Assembly: GCA_037783545.1 (NCBI GenBank)
Contig: JBBELK010001246.1
Location: 1-64,000, forward strand
Reading direction: 5' to 3'
DNA length: 64,000 nt
DNA from: Henricia sp. BOLD:AAB3569
Lineage: Eukaryota; Echinodermata; Asteroidea; Spinulosida; Echinasteridae
Shown here: positions 47,138 through 57,900 of the stretch, piece after piece
Numbering within the stretch: the stretch's first letter is position 1
Layout of the letters: each line of letters opens with the position of its first letter
The notes under the pieces: model-generated
The model's database searches: none
What the model was told of the DNA's origin: nothing
Seen by the model: only the letters and a program-made list of their open reading frames with translations
Made by a program: the position numbers and the translations under genes

Positions 47138-47505
47138 GGTATTTTTCCCTTAATATACATGTACATTGAACAAAGATTTAAATGAAATTACATCTTGGAA
47201 TCAACAGATCTAATTTTAAGATATTCCTCCCACTTCTGTCGGAAAAGGCCGAAAATATTGCATTTCTGAGATAAATAAATGTTAAAATTAATTAAGTACA
47301 GGCTAATTACGGCGCGACAACAGAGGGCACTGCATGTGTGTGTGAATGGTTATCTTGTGCACTAACTGAATGCAATTTGTGAAAGATAAAATTGCGACAA
47401 GAGTGGAAGTGAGAAGTATATCGTAAGATTAGATTATCTGTTGATTCCAGGAGGTAATTTCCTTCAAATCTTTGTTCAATGTATATGGAAAATGTACCAT
47501 AAAAT
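47138..47505. mobile_element. Inverted-repeat MITE, family M1 copy 1
   Basis: The left arm (attgaacaaagattt, ttggaatcaacagat, ctaattttaagatat) and the right arm (atctgttgattccaggagg, caaatctttgttcaat) are inverted copies separated by a loop that includes gagggcactgcatgtg. A second member lies at 48030-48446. Confidence 0.75.
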
Positions 47506-47587
47506 TTGCCAAAAAACCGCGAAAACAGCGCTCTTATTATCAAGACTAGTACTATTCATTCCATATGCATATATTGTTGTAAAAATT

Positions 47588-47736
47588 AAAGGCAGAGGCT
47601 CGTCAATGCGCGCATGAGGCCAAATTCGTGCTACAGAAAAATACGCACCTCCATAGCAAAGGCATAGAGCTGCGTATTGCGTGGCACGAATTTGGTCTCT
47701 TAACGCGCGCATTGACGAACCTTTGCTTTATTTTAA
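47588..47736. mobile_element. 149-bp palindromic MITE, full length
   Basis: The left end aaaggcagaggctcgtcaat and the right end attgacgaacctttgcttt are inverted with few mismatches. Inner arms gaggccaaattcgtgc/gcacgaatttggtctc surround the loop atagcaaaggcat. A truncated relative lies at 46326-46448. Confidence 0.8.
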
Positions 47737-48029
47737 GTTTCTAAATAGTTGGTAAATGGCACAGACTATCAATCAATATAAAATCTATAAGGGATTGAAT
47801 TTTCATTTGTTTTCAAATATACATACAAATAGTAGGGCCTATGTACATGTACAGTCAAACCTCACTAAAACATCGTTAATACACAATTCTGCTTATAAAA
47901 AAGGGTTAGTCTTTTATTGTTCCCTAATAGAAAGTTGTATTATCAGGAAGTAGAACAATGAACCGGGGTTTAAATCTGCTTGGTTACAAGCAAACTGATG
48001 AATTAACAGCAGTGCTCTTCTCAAGGTTC

Positions 48030-48446
48030 AACTGTAGGTATTTTTTCATTATACATCGAACAAAGATTTGAAGGAATCCTCCTGGAATCAACAGATAATC
48101 TAATTTTAAGATATACTTCTGACTTGCACTTTTGTCGCAAATGTTGCTTTTGTTTAGAAAAATCACATGTTCCCCTTCAAAAACTGCATTCAGTTAGTGC
48201 ACACTTGATAAGCATTCTCGCGCGCGCGCAGCGCCCTCCGTTGTCGCGCTTATGCCGTAATTTTGTGCATTACTTAATGCAGTAAATTTATCATATCTCA
48301 GAAATTTTTATGCAACATTTCCGACAGAAGTATGATATCTCTTAAAATTGGATGATCTGTTGATTCCAGGAGGTACGGGCCCTAATTTCATTCAAATCTT
48401 TGTTCTATGTATACGGAAAAAAATACCCAACTGTAATTCTACTAAA
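48030..48446. mobile_element. Inverted-repeat MITE, family M1 copy 2
   Basis: The ends caactgtaggtatttttt and aaaaaatacccaactgta are inverted. The arms share atcgaacaaagatttgaa and ctcctggaatcaacagat with the copy at 47138-47505, and the loop carries a cgcgcgcgcag tract. Confidence 0.75.
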
Positions 48447-48518
48447 CGTTGATTTTGCAGCATGCATGAAGTTTTAATTTCACAATACAATGAGCGTTTA
48501 AACCTTATTTTGCCTTGC

Positions 48519-48628
48519 CTGGCCTCCTTTTTGCGGATTTCCGTCTGTCGATCCCCAGCACCAAGAAAATCACTGGTGATCCCGAAAATCTTGTTCGATG
48601 AGATTTGGATATCTCTTAAAGAAGACAC
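48519..48628 (-). CDS. Host gene exon 3 (candidate)
   Basis: Minus strand. A strong acceptor (tactttctcttttcag) precedes GTGTCTTC. The frame VSSLRDIQISSNKIFGITSD then FLGAGDRQTEIRKKEA is open and leaves 2 nt before a GC-AG type donor (CCAG|GCAAGG). It joins in phase 0 to the exon at 48834-48922. Two other frames are also partly open, so the call depends on the phase match and the quality of the splice sites. Confidence 0.45.
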
Positions 48629-48833
48629 CTGAAAAGAGAAAGTAAATGTACAAAAAGTATCAGTAAACATGGTAAATTTCAAATACCAAGGTTGGAAAAA
48701 ACCAGCAGAAATATACATGTACAATGTATACGTCTAGATACGTCTATGCACGACATGTGGCTTGACAATCAAAAATTTAGACGGGTTTTTTTCCCGTCCT
48801 TTTAATCAAATATTCAAGAAATAGGTTACTTAC

Positions 48834-48922
48834 TGCTCTGGATAGTGGTTGACATTGCCGAAAAAATGTAAATCTTCTGCAAAAAATGGAGGATGACTGA
48901 AGTTTACGACGATTTCTTAGCA
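48834..48922 (-). CDS. Host gene exon 2 (candidate), mitochondrial presequence-like
   Basis: Minus strand. Acceptor tttgctgttaactctag, 89 nt, then a strong donor GAGCA|GTAAGT. With the first exon the reading is MLLLRNRRKLQSSSIFCRRF then TFFRQCQPLSRA: arginine- and serine-rich with no acidic residue, typical of a mitochondrial targeting sequence. An alternative acceptor inside the exon (ccattttttgcag, 48876) would change the frame. The product is not identified. Confidence 0.45.
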
Positions 48923-49039
48923 CTAGAGTTAACAGCAAATCCAGCAAACCAGCATGGGTAGGAATAGTCTGGTACAAAATATAAGGCAGTGCACTGTGTA
49001 TGTGTAATTCACTGTATGTGCAGAGAGTACCAGACTTAC

Positions 49040-49046
49040 ACAGCAT
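49040..49046 (-). CDS. Host gene exon 1 coding part (candidate)
   Basis: Minus strand. ATG CTG T precedes a GTAAGT donor (ATGCTGT|GTAAGT) within gccgcagcATG. The remaining 1 nt completes a codon with the first 2 nt of the exon at 48834-48922, giving a continuous frame through three exons. The 5' UTR would lie at higher coordinates; no TATA box is evident. Confidence 0.4.
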
Positions 49047-49429
49047 GCTGCGGCGTATGAATACAGATATTAGAAAAAGGAAAAAGAAATTGACGGATTT
49101 TGTTTTCTTAAAAATACATTAATCATAGAATTAATAAAGGAAAAAATATAATTAGTTATTTACATGAATTAGATTTGAAATGTTGATTCTAGTTTGGCTG
49201 TGCACTGGCAAACTACCCTGGCAAATTACTCATGTATATGTACACATACACTATAAAATGTAGGTCCTATATATTTGTACATGTACATGTAGTTTACATG
49301 TTTAATTTAAATTCTTTTGATTTTCTTATTTTTTTGTAGATTTATTAGACTTAGACTAGGCCTGGAATTCATAATTGAGTAGAACAAAAATTAAAAATAG
49401 CACCCAAAATAATACCAAAGATGCCAGGG

Positions 49430-50130
49430 CCGGGCCAGGGCCGAGCCAGCACTGGCCTAGTGCTGGCAGTTTTAAGACATGATGCCAACTGTGGGCCAGG
49501 TACGGGCCAGAGCTGGCAAGGCTGGGAAGTTTTAAGACATGGTGCCAACTGTGGGCCAGGCCTGGGCCAGAAGTGGCAAGGCTAGGAAGTTTTAAGACAT
49601 GGTGCCAACTGTGGGCCAGGTCTGTGCCAGAGGTGGCAAGGCTGGGAAGTTTTAAGACATGGTGCCAACTGTGGGCCAGGTCTGGGCCAGAGGTGGCAAG
49701 GCTGGGAAGTTTTAAGACATGGTGCCAACTGTGGGCCAGGTCTGGGCCAGAGGTGGCAAGGCTGGGAAGTTTTAAGACATGGTGCCAACTGTGGGCCAGG
49801 TCTGGGCCAGAGGTGGCAAGGCTGGGAAGTTTTAAGACCTGGTGCCAACTGTGGGCCAGGTCTGGGCCAGAGGTGGCAAGGCTGGGAAGTTTTAAGACAT
49901 GGTGCCAACTGTGGGCCAGGTTTGGGCCAGAGCTGGCAAGGCTGGGCCAACCTTTGCCAGTTCTTGCCACCTCTGGGCCAGGCCTGGTCCAGAGGTGGCA
50001 AGGCTGGGCAGTTTTAAGACATGGCGCCAACTGTGGGCCAGGTCTGGGCCAGAGCTGGCAAGGCTGGGCCAACCCTTGCCAGTTCTTGCCACCTCTGGGC
50101 CAGGCCTGGGCCGGTGGTCTTGTGCTGGCT
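49430..50130 (-). repeat. 60-bp minisatellite, ~11 units, GGCCCA family
   Basis: On the plus strand the unit reads ggtctgggccagaggtggca, aggctgggaagttttaagac, atggtgccaactgtgggcca. The first units are diverged, the middle ones nearly identical, and the last two carry extra ccttgccagttcttgccacc. Because 60 is a multiple of 3, long frames are open on both strands (281 and 139 codons minus, 188 plus); these are repeat artefacts. Its right end matches the inverted array at 45770-46325. Confidence 0.9.
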
Positions 50131-50401
50131 GGGGAATGAGGCATATATTGAGAGAATGGTGAGAATGTTAACATCGCAAAATTGTCACAAAGTGGAGTCA
50201 TGACTTCGTGAATTTTGGAGAAATAAACAGTAACCCAATTCCCCCTTCACCCTTCCCCCGATCTAGTTTTTAAAAAATAGTTATTTTCTGAAATTTAATT
50301 GACAAAGGATTTCCCTAGACACATTTTTCCATCAACCTCGATCATGTTTGAATGACGCATTTGGCAAAATGTGAAACGCTCTGCAAAAAAGGTTGAATGA
50401 G

Positions 50402-50501
50402 TGCGCAGGCTAGTTCGAGTTCGACCATAAGAAGAAATCTGCGGCAGATCCACGCCGATTTCCTCTTATGGTCGCAAAAACTGGAACTGGCCTGCGCGAC
50501 T
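50402..50501. mobile_element. ~100-bp palindromic MITE
   Basis: The arms gtgcgcaggctagttc and gaactggcctgcgcga are inverted, as are gaccataagaagaaatc and gatttcctcttatggtc. Confidence 0.7.
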
Positions 50502-52527
50502 TATTCCACAAATGGTTTCCTCTAGAAGTTAAAGAGGAAGAATCCCCCTTGACGAAAATCCAGCATTTAGGTTTTTTTCGATAGTCCAAACATCCCTCTT
50601 GCCGACGTGGATTTTTATTATTTTTTAATTGTCGGTTTTAAGTGGATAAATTGCAAGCAAAAGTGCGCTTTTCGAAAATGAGATTTTCGCGGTTTCTGAA
50701 ACGCTCATTAGGTATTCATGGTATGCGCGTGACCCCGTGACGCAATCCTGAGAAAGAGAAGTCAACACGATTGTTAGCTCCATACGTTTACACGCAAAAA
50801 ACTTGGAAAACCGTCTCTGTTAGATGGTGTTTTTTGAAGAATTTTGTTGGTCCAAAAAGCCAGAGATATGCCCAGTAGCTGCATAATTGTATGTTTTACC
50901 AGACACTATGGAAAAACAAGTGCAGAAAGATTTTCTTTTCTATTACCAAGAGAGAGAAAAATGAGTCGCTCATTCTAACTTGTACCGGGCGATGTTCAAA
51001 CACGTCGAAGCTTCCCCCGCAGTGAACCGTCCAATGCTGTAGACAGACCGCTGTGAATGCCCTTCGTTCCGTGACAAAACCACCCGTCGCAATGCACCAG
51101 TATTTACTTCAAAAGAGCTTCACTGTGAGCGACAATTTCACCGTTTTTTCACAAAACAGGTAATAGTAGAGTGTTGTCATGAAGTGTTTTTCACGTTTGC
51201 ATTTTGAATTACAAGGACAAAACAGGCATGATAAACATTCACTTCGTGTATTTTCCATTCAATACTGCACAGGCCGTTTTGTATGTTTCTCAGGATGACG
51301 TCAAAACCCTGTTGATAAACAAGCCAAGTGACCTCGAGCGTTTCAGAATTCGGGTGAAGAGGGTCGGAACTGCTTTACGTTTTAAGCAAAAGCCTGTCGA
51401 TTTTTTTGTGAAAAACAAGTTGTCATGGTGTTGTAGACTCATACACCTCCATGATAAACAGAAAAACTAAAAAAATGTGGACGGGGGGATTCTAGCTGTT
51501 TAAGTTACGTTGCCTGACTGAAATGTCAAAATCTGTTCAAAAGATGTATTGAAAAGGAGTTCCTTTCTAAATATGCTACTATAGATTCCACTGCATGAAT
51601 ACGAAGTGTCGAGTGTTGACATTTAGGCCAACACTCAAAAAGTCCATTGTGGGCATATCTGGACATGTTTGCAATCTCTGCAGATCTATTTTATCTGGAA
51701 AATGTGTAGTATTTGTGAAACGCTGGTTATTATATCTTGAGTTTGTGTCCATAATGCTCGATCTTGACGGTGAAAAAGAAACATAAATGCCACGCAAATA
51801 AACAGGCATGTCATGTCAGAACTATCTTCAGCCTTGAGTGGTTCAACGTACTATATTACCGAGTGACAGTTCGACAACGTGGTGTCGACTGACGGAGTTG
51901 TCCAGCCGGGAAAGCGTCGGAATGCCGGTAGAGGTTCCGAAAATTAGGCTCGTTGGTGTCGTGACGTGACACTTGGCACAAATTGGTCATGATGAAATCG
52001 ACACGTACTGAAATTATCTTTCTATTAATATTGTGTTGAAGGAAATGACAGACAACTAAATGAGTCCACTCAACGACCACGCTCTCATTAACATTTCCAA
52101 TGTAGGTAAAGAATCATGGGTTCATCGGAATTTGCGGGGAAGTGACGACGTGACATCTCAATTTTGGAAAGCAGACGGCTATAGACAGCCGAAGTGTGAC
52201 GTGTTTGCCATGGTAATTGGCTCCAAACGCAATGACCGTCGGCAAAGGTACCATTGCAAAAGCACAGGGACAAGGTTCTGTAATTTTTAGTGTAGAGCCG
52301 CATTGCCCAGGCATCTAACAAAAAAAAGACGTCGGCATTCTATTGGTGAACTTAACGGCCCTATTGTGTCATTTGCAATGACCCAAATTTTACTGCATGG
52401 GTCGACAAGAAAACAAGACGTACACAAAGTGTTGATAGCAATGGTAACAAATAAACATGAATTTATTTCTGTCCAAGATGGTACTTTCAGTAAGTGTGCA
52501 TATGTACACACAATGTTTACTATTCAC
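50502..52527. other. Unique sequence, no supported gene
   Basis: Several open frames of 60-90 codons occur on both strands (for example plus 51204-51470 and minus 51579-51809), some with protein-like stretches but without splice signals, domains or a codon pattern that I would trust. No element termini were found. Confidence 0.35.
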
Positions 52528-53108
52528 TTAAAGGGCCCCTTATTTAGGATTTTTATCAATGAAATCTATGCTTTAAAACCACTCTACTCAGTTAAAGTCA
52601 TAAAAATCCTATTTGGAGCTTGCTTTGGGGGTTAAAACAAAGGTTTTTAGTTTTTATGCTAATGCGAATATGCATATTCATGACCAAGGTCACGATGTCA
52701 CAAGAGGCAAACACAGGAAAATCACATTCAACTGTGCACAAAATATTCCACTTTTTTCTCAATTTTCCTGAAACTTTTGTAATCTATGGCTGTTTGAGTT
52801 TATTTTACATGTTGCCTGCTGTAAGCCATGACAAAACTGGGGGTAGAAACTGCACCAATTTGCCACAAGTCCAACTTGAAGTCTTATGTTTTTTCTTAAC
52901 TTTTCCCTTCCGTCTTCCTTATGTGATGCACTCAAAACAGCGCCCTCTGTCTGTGATTTATTGCAATGAAATCTTCAAAGTTGAAACAGGCCACCTTTTA
53001 TTGATTTTACATTGAAACGAACAATAGTATGTCTTGCTGAACAAGTAATCCGTCATTATGAAGCAAAGCTTAGGCACAAAGTTGTTTAGCATGTCACAGG
53101 CCTTTTAA
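52528..53108. mobile_element. TTAA-bounded repeat (possible Kolobok-like MITE)
   Basis: It begins TTAAAGGGCCCCTTATTTAG and ends, read in reverse, CTTAAAAGGCCTGTGACATG; TTAA lies at 52528-52531 and 53105-53108. The right end overlaps the start of another repeat (ttttaaggcccccaatacatc) resembling the one that abuts the TTAA MITE at 1034 and 7252. A 131-codon plus frame inside shows no motif. Confidence 0.45.
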
Positions 53109-53982
53109 GGCCCCCAATACATCATTTGCAGTTACCACAAATTTTACTTCACTAGTTGACAATAACAACCCGACTAAAAGTGGTATGGTGCATAATTACT
53201 GTAAGATTTAGTGCTAAACTTAAATATATTTTCCCGCATATCAGTCCACCATAGAATAACACCACAAGTACCTTTAATCTGTTTTCCCCCATATATCACT
53301 TAGACAAGAGAATATTGCACTAAGGGATTGACCTATAAGACCTTTCCGAATTCCAACTGCACCCACATTTTTGGGTCTGCTGGAGTTGGTAGGAAAATGC
53401 AGTTTTGTGCAACACACTCAGTATGACCATGACACTGTACATGTATACACGTACTGTACATGTATACAGATAAAATGTGAATTCTTTCAATTTGAGATTT
53501 GGATACGAGGTTTCCCGTGTTTTAACGAACTTGGACGCAAAACAGTGTAAGTGAATTTTACATTATATTTGATTCATTGGTTATAGTTCTTTATTTATTT
53601 GAGCGACATTGAGACAGGGATTTAAGGGATCGCTTATAACATTATTTCTCTGATGATCCGCCGAGACTAAATTACCAGTTTAATTGTTCTACAACGGAGA
53701 CGCTCATAATCAGTGACATTTGACAAACTTATTATTTGTATTCGTTTGATTTTATTATTCATCGTTGATCTTTTCTTTCTTAATTTGAGTGTCAATTAGT
53801 TAGTTTATCGTATAGTTGATTTTTAGGTATTTTGTTTTCTTATACATAGATTTCGAACGCTACGCTACATGAGACATCCTGAGATGTGACCTGAGATTTG
53901 ATAAAGGTTACAATAAAGGATTAAAGGATTTATGCAAGTTTGGAAACCGTTTGAACTCCTTTACACACGGGATATTCTTACA
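53109..53982. other. AT-rich flank of the BEL element
   Basis: No gene is supported. The left part is homologous in its first about 25 bp (aatacatcatttgca) to sequence at 1043 and 7261, a dispersed repeat end. Confidence 0.4.
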
Positions 53983-53987
53983 ATTAC
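53983..53987. repeat. Target-site duplication ATTAC (left)
   Basis: ATTAC immediately precedes the left LTR and is repeated at 61545-61549 right after the other LTR. A 5-bp duplication is typical of BEL/Pao integration. Confidence 0.9.
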
Positions 53988-54615
53988 TGTAGCAGATTCT
54001 CCAAATGATCCACGAGACACACGTGTTCGTCTTATACTAGCTTGAAGCTTACACAAACTTTATTTGACCTGGGCAGAACAAACCGGTTAAGCCATAGAAG
54101 AAAGCCGTCATAAAAGCCATAGAAAACCGTCTAAAAGCCGTTGATAAAAGCCATTTAATCTGTAATTAAATAATAATTCAAAACTAATGATAAAATGGGA
54201 CTAATTAAACTACATGTAAGTAAACGTAAAAACAATTACAGAGACAGAACGGGGAAACCGTACCCAATTACCTGCGCCAACAATTAAACAAGGTAATACA
54301 TATTAAAGACGGACAAATGAAGTTACAATGGCAAAATAATAGAAAATACACTTACAACTTTGTTGAGCTTGTGTGGGCTCGCTTGGAGATCGTACTGAGT
54401 TGTTAATAGACCAATGTCTTGTAGGCAAGTGAAGTGTAATACATGTATGTCAGGACCAGTGGTTATTTGGTTACCTCGACATGTAGCATTGACCTGCCCA
54501 CAAAGCTGGGTCACAGCTCTCAGTCGAGGTAACCAAATACTGATTGATATATACAAAGTAACAATTAAAGGACACACAGGGACCAAATAAGGACAAATAA
54601 AAAGCATGCTTTACA
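53988..54615 (-). repeat. 3' LTR of BEL/Pao element
   Basis: 628 bp. On the plus strand it starts TGTAGCAGATTCTCC and ends GCATGCTTTACA, so both ends are TG/CA-type. It contains a 17-bp perfect inverted repeat (tatttggttacctcgac at 54464-54480, inverse at 54523-54539). The 94-codon minus frame in it is the same in both LTRs and shows no domain. Confidence 0.95.
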
Positions 54616-54632
54616 TTCCGGCCCCTTAAATG
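54616..54632 (-). promoter_or_regulatory. Polypurine tract of BEL/Pao element
   Basis: On the minus strand, aaggggccggaa lies directly before the 3' LTR, the position and composition expected for the plus-strand primer site. Confidence 0.7.
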
Positions 54633-54929
54633 TCGCGTTCACGAAGCGCACATTTACCCAATATCGTCAGGTAAGCAGGCGATTTATAGTCACGCGCAAA
54701 AATGCTAAACTACGATAATACAAATTTAGAGACTAGCAATACAAATGCGAAGACGTTTGATACTCGAAGCTACGTCAACGACATAGCAAACTACATGGCT
54801 AGCAACATCAGCTAAATAAAACAAAGAAAACACGTCCAAACTCACGCGCGCTCTAGCAGACATATCTTGGTAACAGGTCTGATGTGGGTACTTGAAGCCG
54901 TTTTTACTTGAACAGTTCTGACCAAACCG

Positions 54930-57900
54930 TCACTTCAACCCTGCCAAAGGCACTGCGTGCCCGGTCCGGAACTTCAACAAGTGGCTCGGTGTCAAGGCTT
55001 CAAGGTCGTTAGGGTCGTCCGATACAGGTGTTATTGGCCTATCGTTGACAATTGACTCGACTTCACAAAAGAGAGTACCGAGTCTCTCATCATCTAGGAC
55101 TTCATCTTGGAGAAGCGATGCTAACACCTTCCTCACCGTCCTAATCTGGCGCTCCCAGCATCCACCCATGTGGGATGCCGTCGGCGGATTGAACCGCCAG
55201 TCAATGTGCTTGGCGAGAAGAGAGCCATTTACTTTGTCGTCCTTGCGTAGTTTAGAGATAGCGTCTCTTAACTCCCTTTCACCACCCACGAAGTTGGTGC
55301 CATTGTCTGAATAAAGACAGTCTGGCGTGCCTCGCCGTGCGGTAAACCTCACAAAGCCGTTGAGGAAGGAGTCAGCTTCCATCGAATGTAGCACTTCCAA
55401 GTGGATTGCTCTTGTAGCAAGACAGGTAAATAAGCACCCGTATCTCTTCTCCCTGCTTCGGCCACGCTTGACTAAGAACGGACCGAAACAGTCCACACCA
55501 ACATGAGTGAAAGGTGGCTTCCCAGGAGTCACTCTTCCTTCCGGGAGATCAGCCATACGCTGAAGCTCTGGCCGTCCATTCAACCTTCTGCAGAGCATAC
55601 ACCCTTTGAGAACCCGACTTATCAAAGGTCGTGGTTGAGGGATCCAATACTTCCTTCTCAGGAGGGACAGAACATGATCTTTGCCACTATGCCCAGCCAA
55701 TGTCTGGTGAGTGTGTCTCACTAGAAGAAGCGACACATGGTGATTCTTGGGAAGAATTGCTTGAAACTTGTGCTCTTCCCCAATAGGTGCAAGTCGAAGT
55801 CTGCCACCAATCCTGAGTATGCCAGTGCTATCAAGATGGGGACAAAGACTATAGATGGAGCTCTGTCGTCTGACAGAGCGACCTCCACGCAAGTCTATGA
55901 TTTCCTGCCGGAAGCTCCTTCCCTGCACATACTTTACAACTGCCGTCTCAGCAGCCTTCAGTTCACCGACAGTCAGACCCGATCCTTGTTCTTGTCGGTG
56001 GTTCTTGAGCCAGCTCTTGAAACGGAGGATCCATGCCACAGCCTTCGTAAGGCGTAGCCAAGAGGAAAATCTATTGATGAGCCTGTCAATTACATCAGGA
56101 CTCTCATTAGCATTCACGGCCCGTGAAACAGCTTGTTGCTTGACTTCTCGATCTTTATCGAGGAGATTCCGCATTTCAGGCATTGGGGGCCAACTGCTTT
56201 CATGTTTCCAGAGGAAATCAGGGCCTTTCTTCCACCTATCACTTGAGACCATGTGGTTTGCATTAAGCCCACGTGAGGCGTCATCAGCTGGGTTAGCTTC
56301 AGTGTTTACATGTCGCCACTGGTTAGGCGATGAAGCTCTGTGTATTTCTGCCACTCTATTGGCAACAAACGTATGGAATCTCTTGTCCAGATTTGTGATA
56401 TACTGAAGTACAAGCGTACTATCAGTCCAGAACACTGACTCCTGCAGTTCTAACCCGAGCTCCCTCTTGAGCATCTCATCCACTCTCACAGCCACAACTG
56501 CGGCCGACAATTCCAGCCTTGGGATCGTCATTGTCTTTAATGGTGCAAGACGCGACTTGCCCATCAAGAACGCGCAGTGGATGTTTCCCTTGGCATTGAC
56601 TATGCGCAGGTAAGACACCGCACCATAGCCATCTTGTGAAGCGTCTGCAAAATTATGCAGGCGGCATTCACAGATTTCCCCGAAGTCATCTGGGACGAGG
56701 CATCTCTTGAGGGAGAATCTACCTAAGAGTGGAAGGTCTTTCAGCCACCTTACCCACTCTTGCTGAGTGTCACTCTCCAGGGGGTCATCCCAGCCCTTCC
56801 CAACAATCCTGCACTCATTTTGAAAGAGCAATTTTGCCTTCAGGATGAATGGGCATACAAAACCGAGCGGGTCATATACTGAGCTGATCACGCTTAACAG
56901 ACCTCTCCTGGTGTGACTTCTGGGGTCGATTTTTGTCTTGATCCCAAGAGAGTCCCCATTCATGTCCCAGTGCACTCCCAAAGCCCTCTCGATGGGCAGA
57001 CGATCCTGATCCAAATCCAGATCCTTGACGACCTTGGCTTTATCAGCTTGTGGTATAGCTGCTAAGACCTTCTTGCTGTTGCTCACCCATTTTGTCAACC
57101 GGAAACCGCCTTTAGCCAGCAGTTTCGTCAACTGGTCAACCATGGCAATGGCTTCGTCGTCTGAATTGAATGACTTAAGAAGGTCGTCCACATAGAAGTT
57201 TTCCTTGACTGCTTGTACCGTACTACTGGTGCCAATATCCGCAGCATTGTCGTCTGCTGTGCGTCTCAAAGCAAAGGTTGCACAGCTTGGGCTCCACACG
57301 CCCCCAAATAGATGGGCCGTCATGCGTAGCACTTCAGGTGCTTTAGCGAGGTCTCCCTCAGGCCACCACAAGAATCTTAAAGCATCACGGTGTTCCTCTG
57401 TCACACGGACTTGATGGAACATTTGTTCAATGTCCCCCATCAGGCCAACGCGCTTTTCGCGAAAACGCACGAGAACACCAACCAGCTTATTAGTCATGTC
57501 CGGCCCCTGTGGAACCTTGTCATTTAGTGACACACCGTGAAACTTGGCCGCACAGTCAAACACAACCCTAAGCTTCTCTGGCTTATTGGGATTGCAGACA
57601 CCATGGTGGGGAACGTACCATGTTTTACCAGGGGCGTGGTCAAGTTTCTCTACAGGGACCTTCTCAGCATAGCCTTTGTCGAGGAGGCTACTGATTTCTT
57701 GGCTGTACCTCATATGCAGGTCATGATTTTTGGATAGCCGTTTTCCAAGGGACTGCAGTCGCTTGACCGCCATTGACTTATTGTCTGGTAGACCGGGAGG
57801 TTCAGACTTGAATGGTACAGGCAGATGGTAGTGTCCATCCTTCAAACGGATCGACTCGTTCCAGGTGTCCACCACCCGTTTGTCATTCGCTGACATCTTG

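Noticed and set aside
49356..50201. 281-codon minus frame and 188-codon plus frame as repeat proteins
   Set aside because: They exist because the 60-bp minisatellite unit is divisible by three; several frames on both strands are open at once and no start context, signal or unique domain supports translation.
51204..51470. 88-codon plus frame with protein-like sequence
   Set aside because: No splice sites, no domain and no repeat of the frame elsewhere; the evidence is too thin to call a gene.
53988..54615. 94-codon minus frame in each LTR as an accessory gene
   Set aside because: It lies wholly within the LTR, overlaps the inverted repeat and shows no domain; its conservation only reflects the identity of the two LTRs.
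55855..56406. 183-codon plus-strand frame and others at 55045-59929
   Set aside because: They are antisense shadows of the BEL/Pao gag and pol frames, which carry the recognisable motifs.
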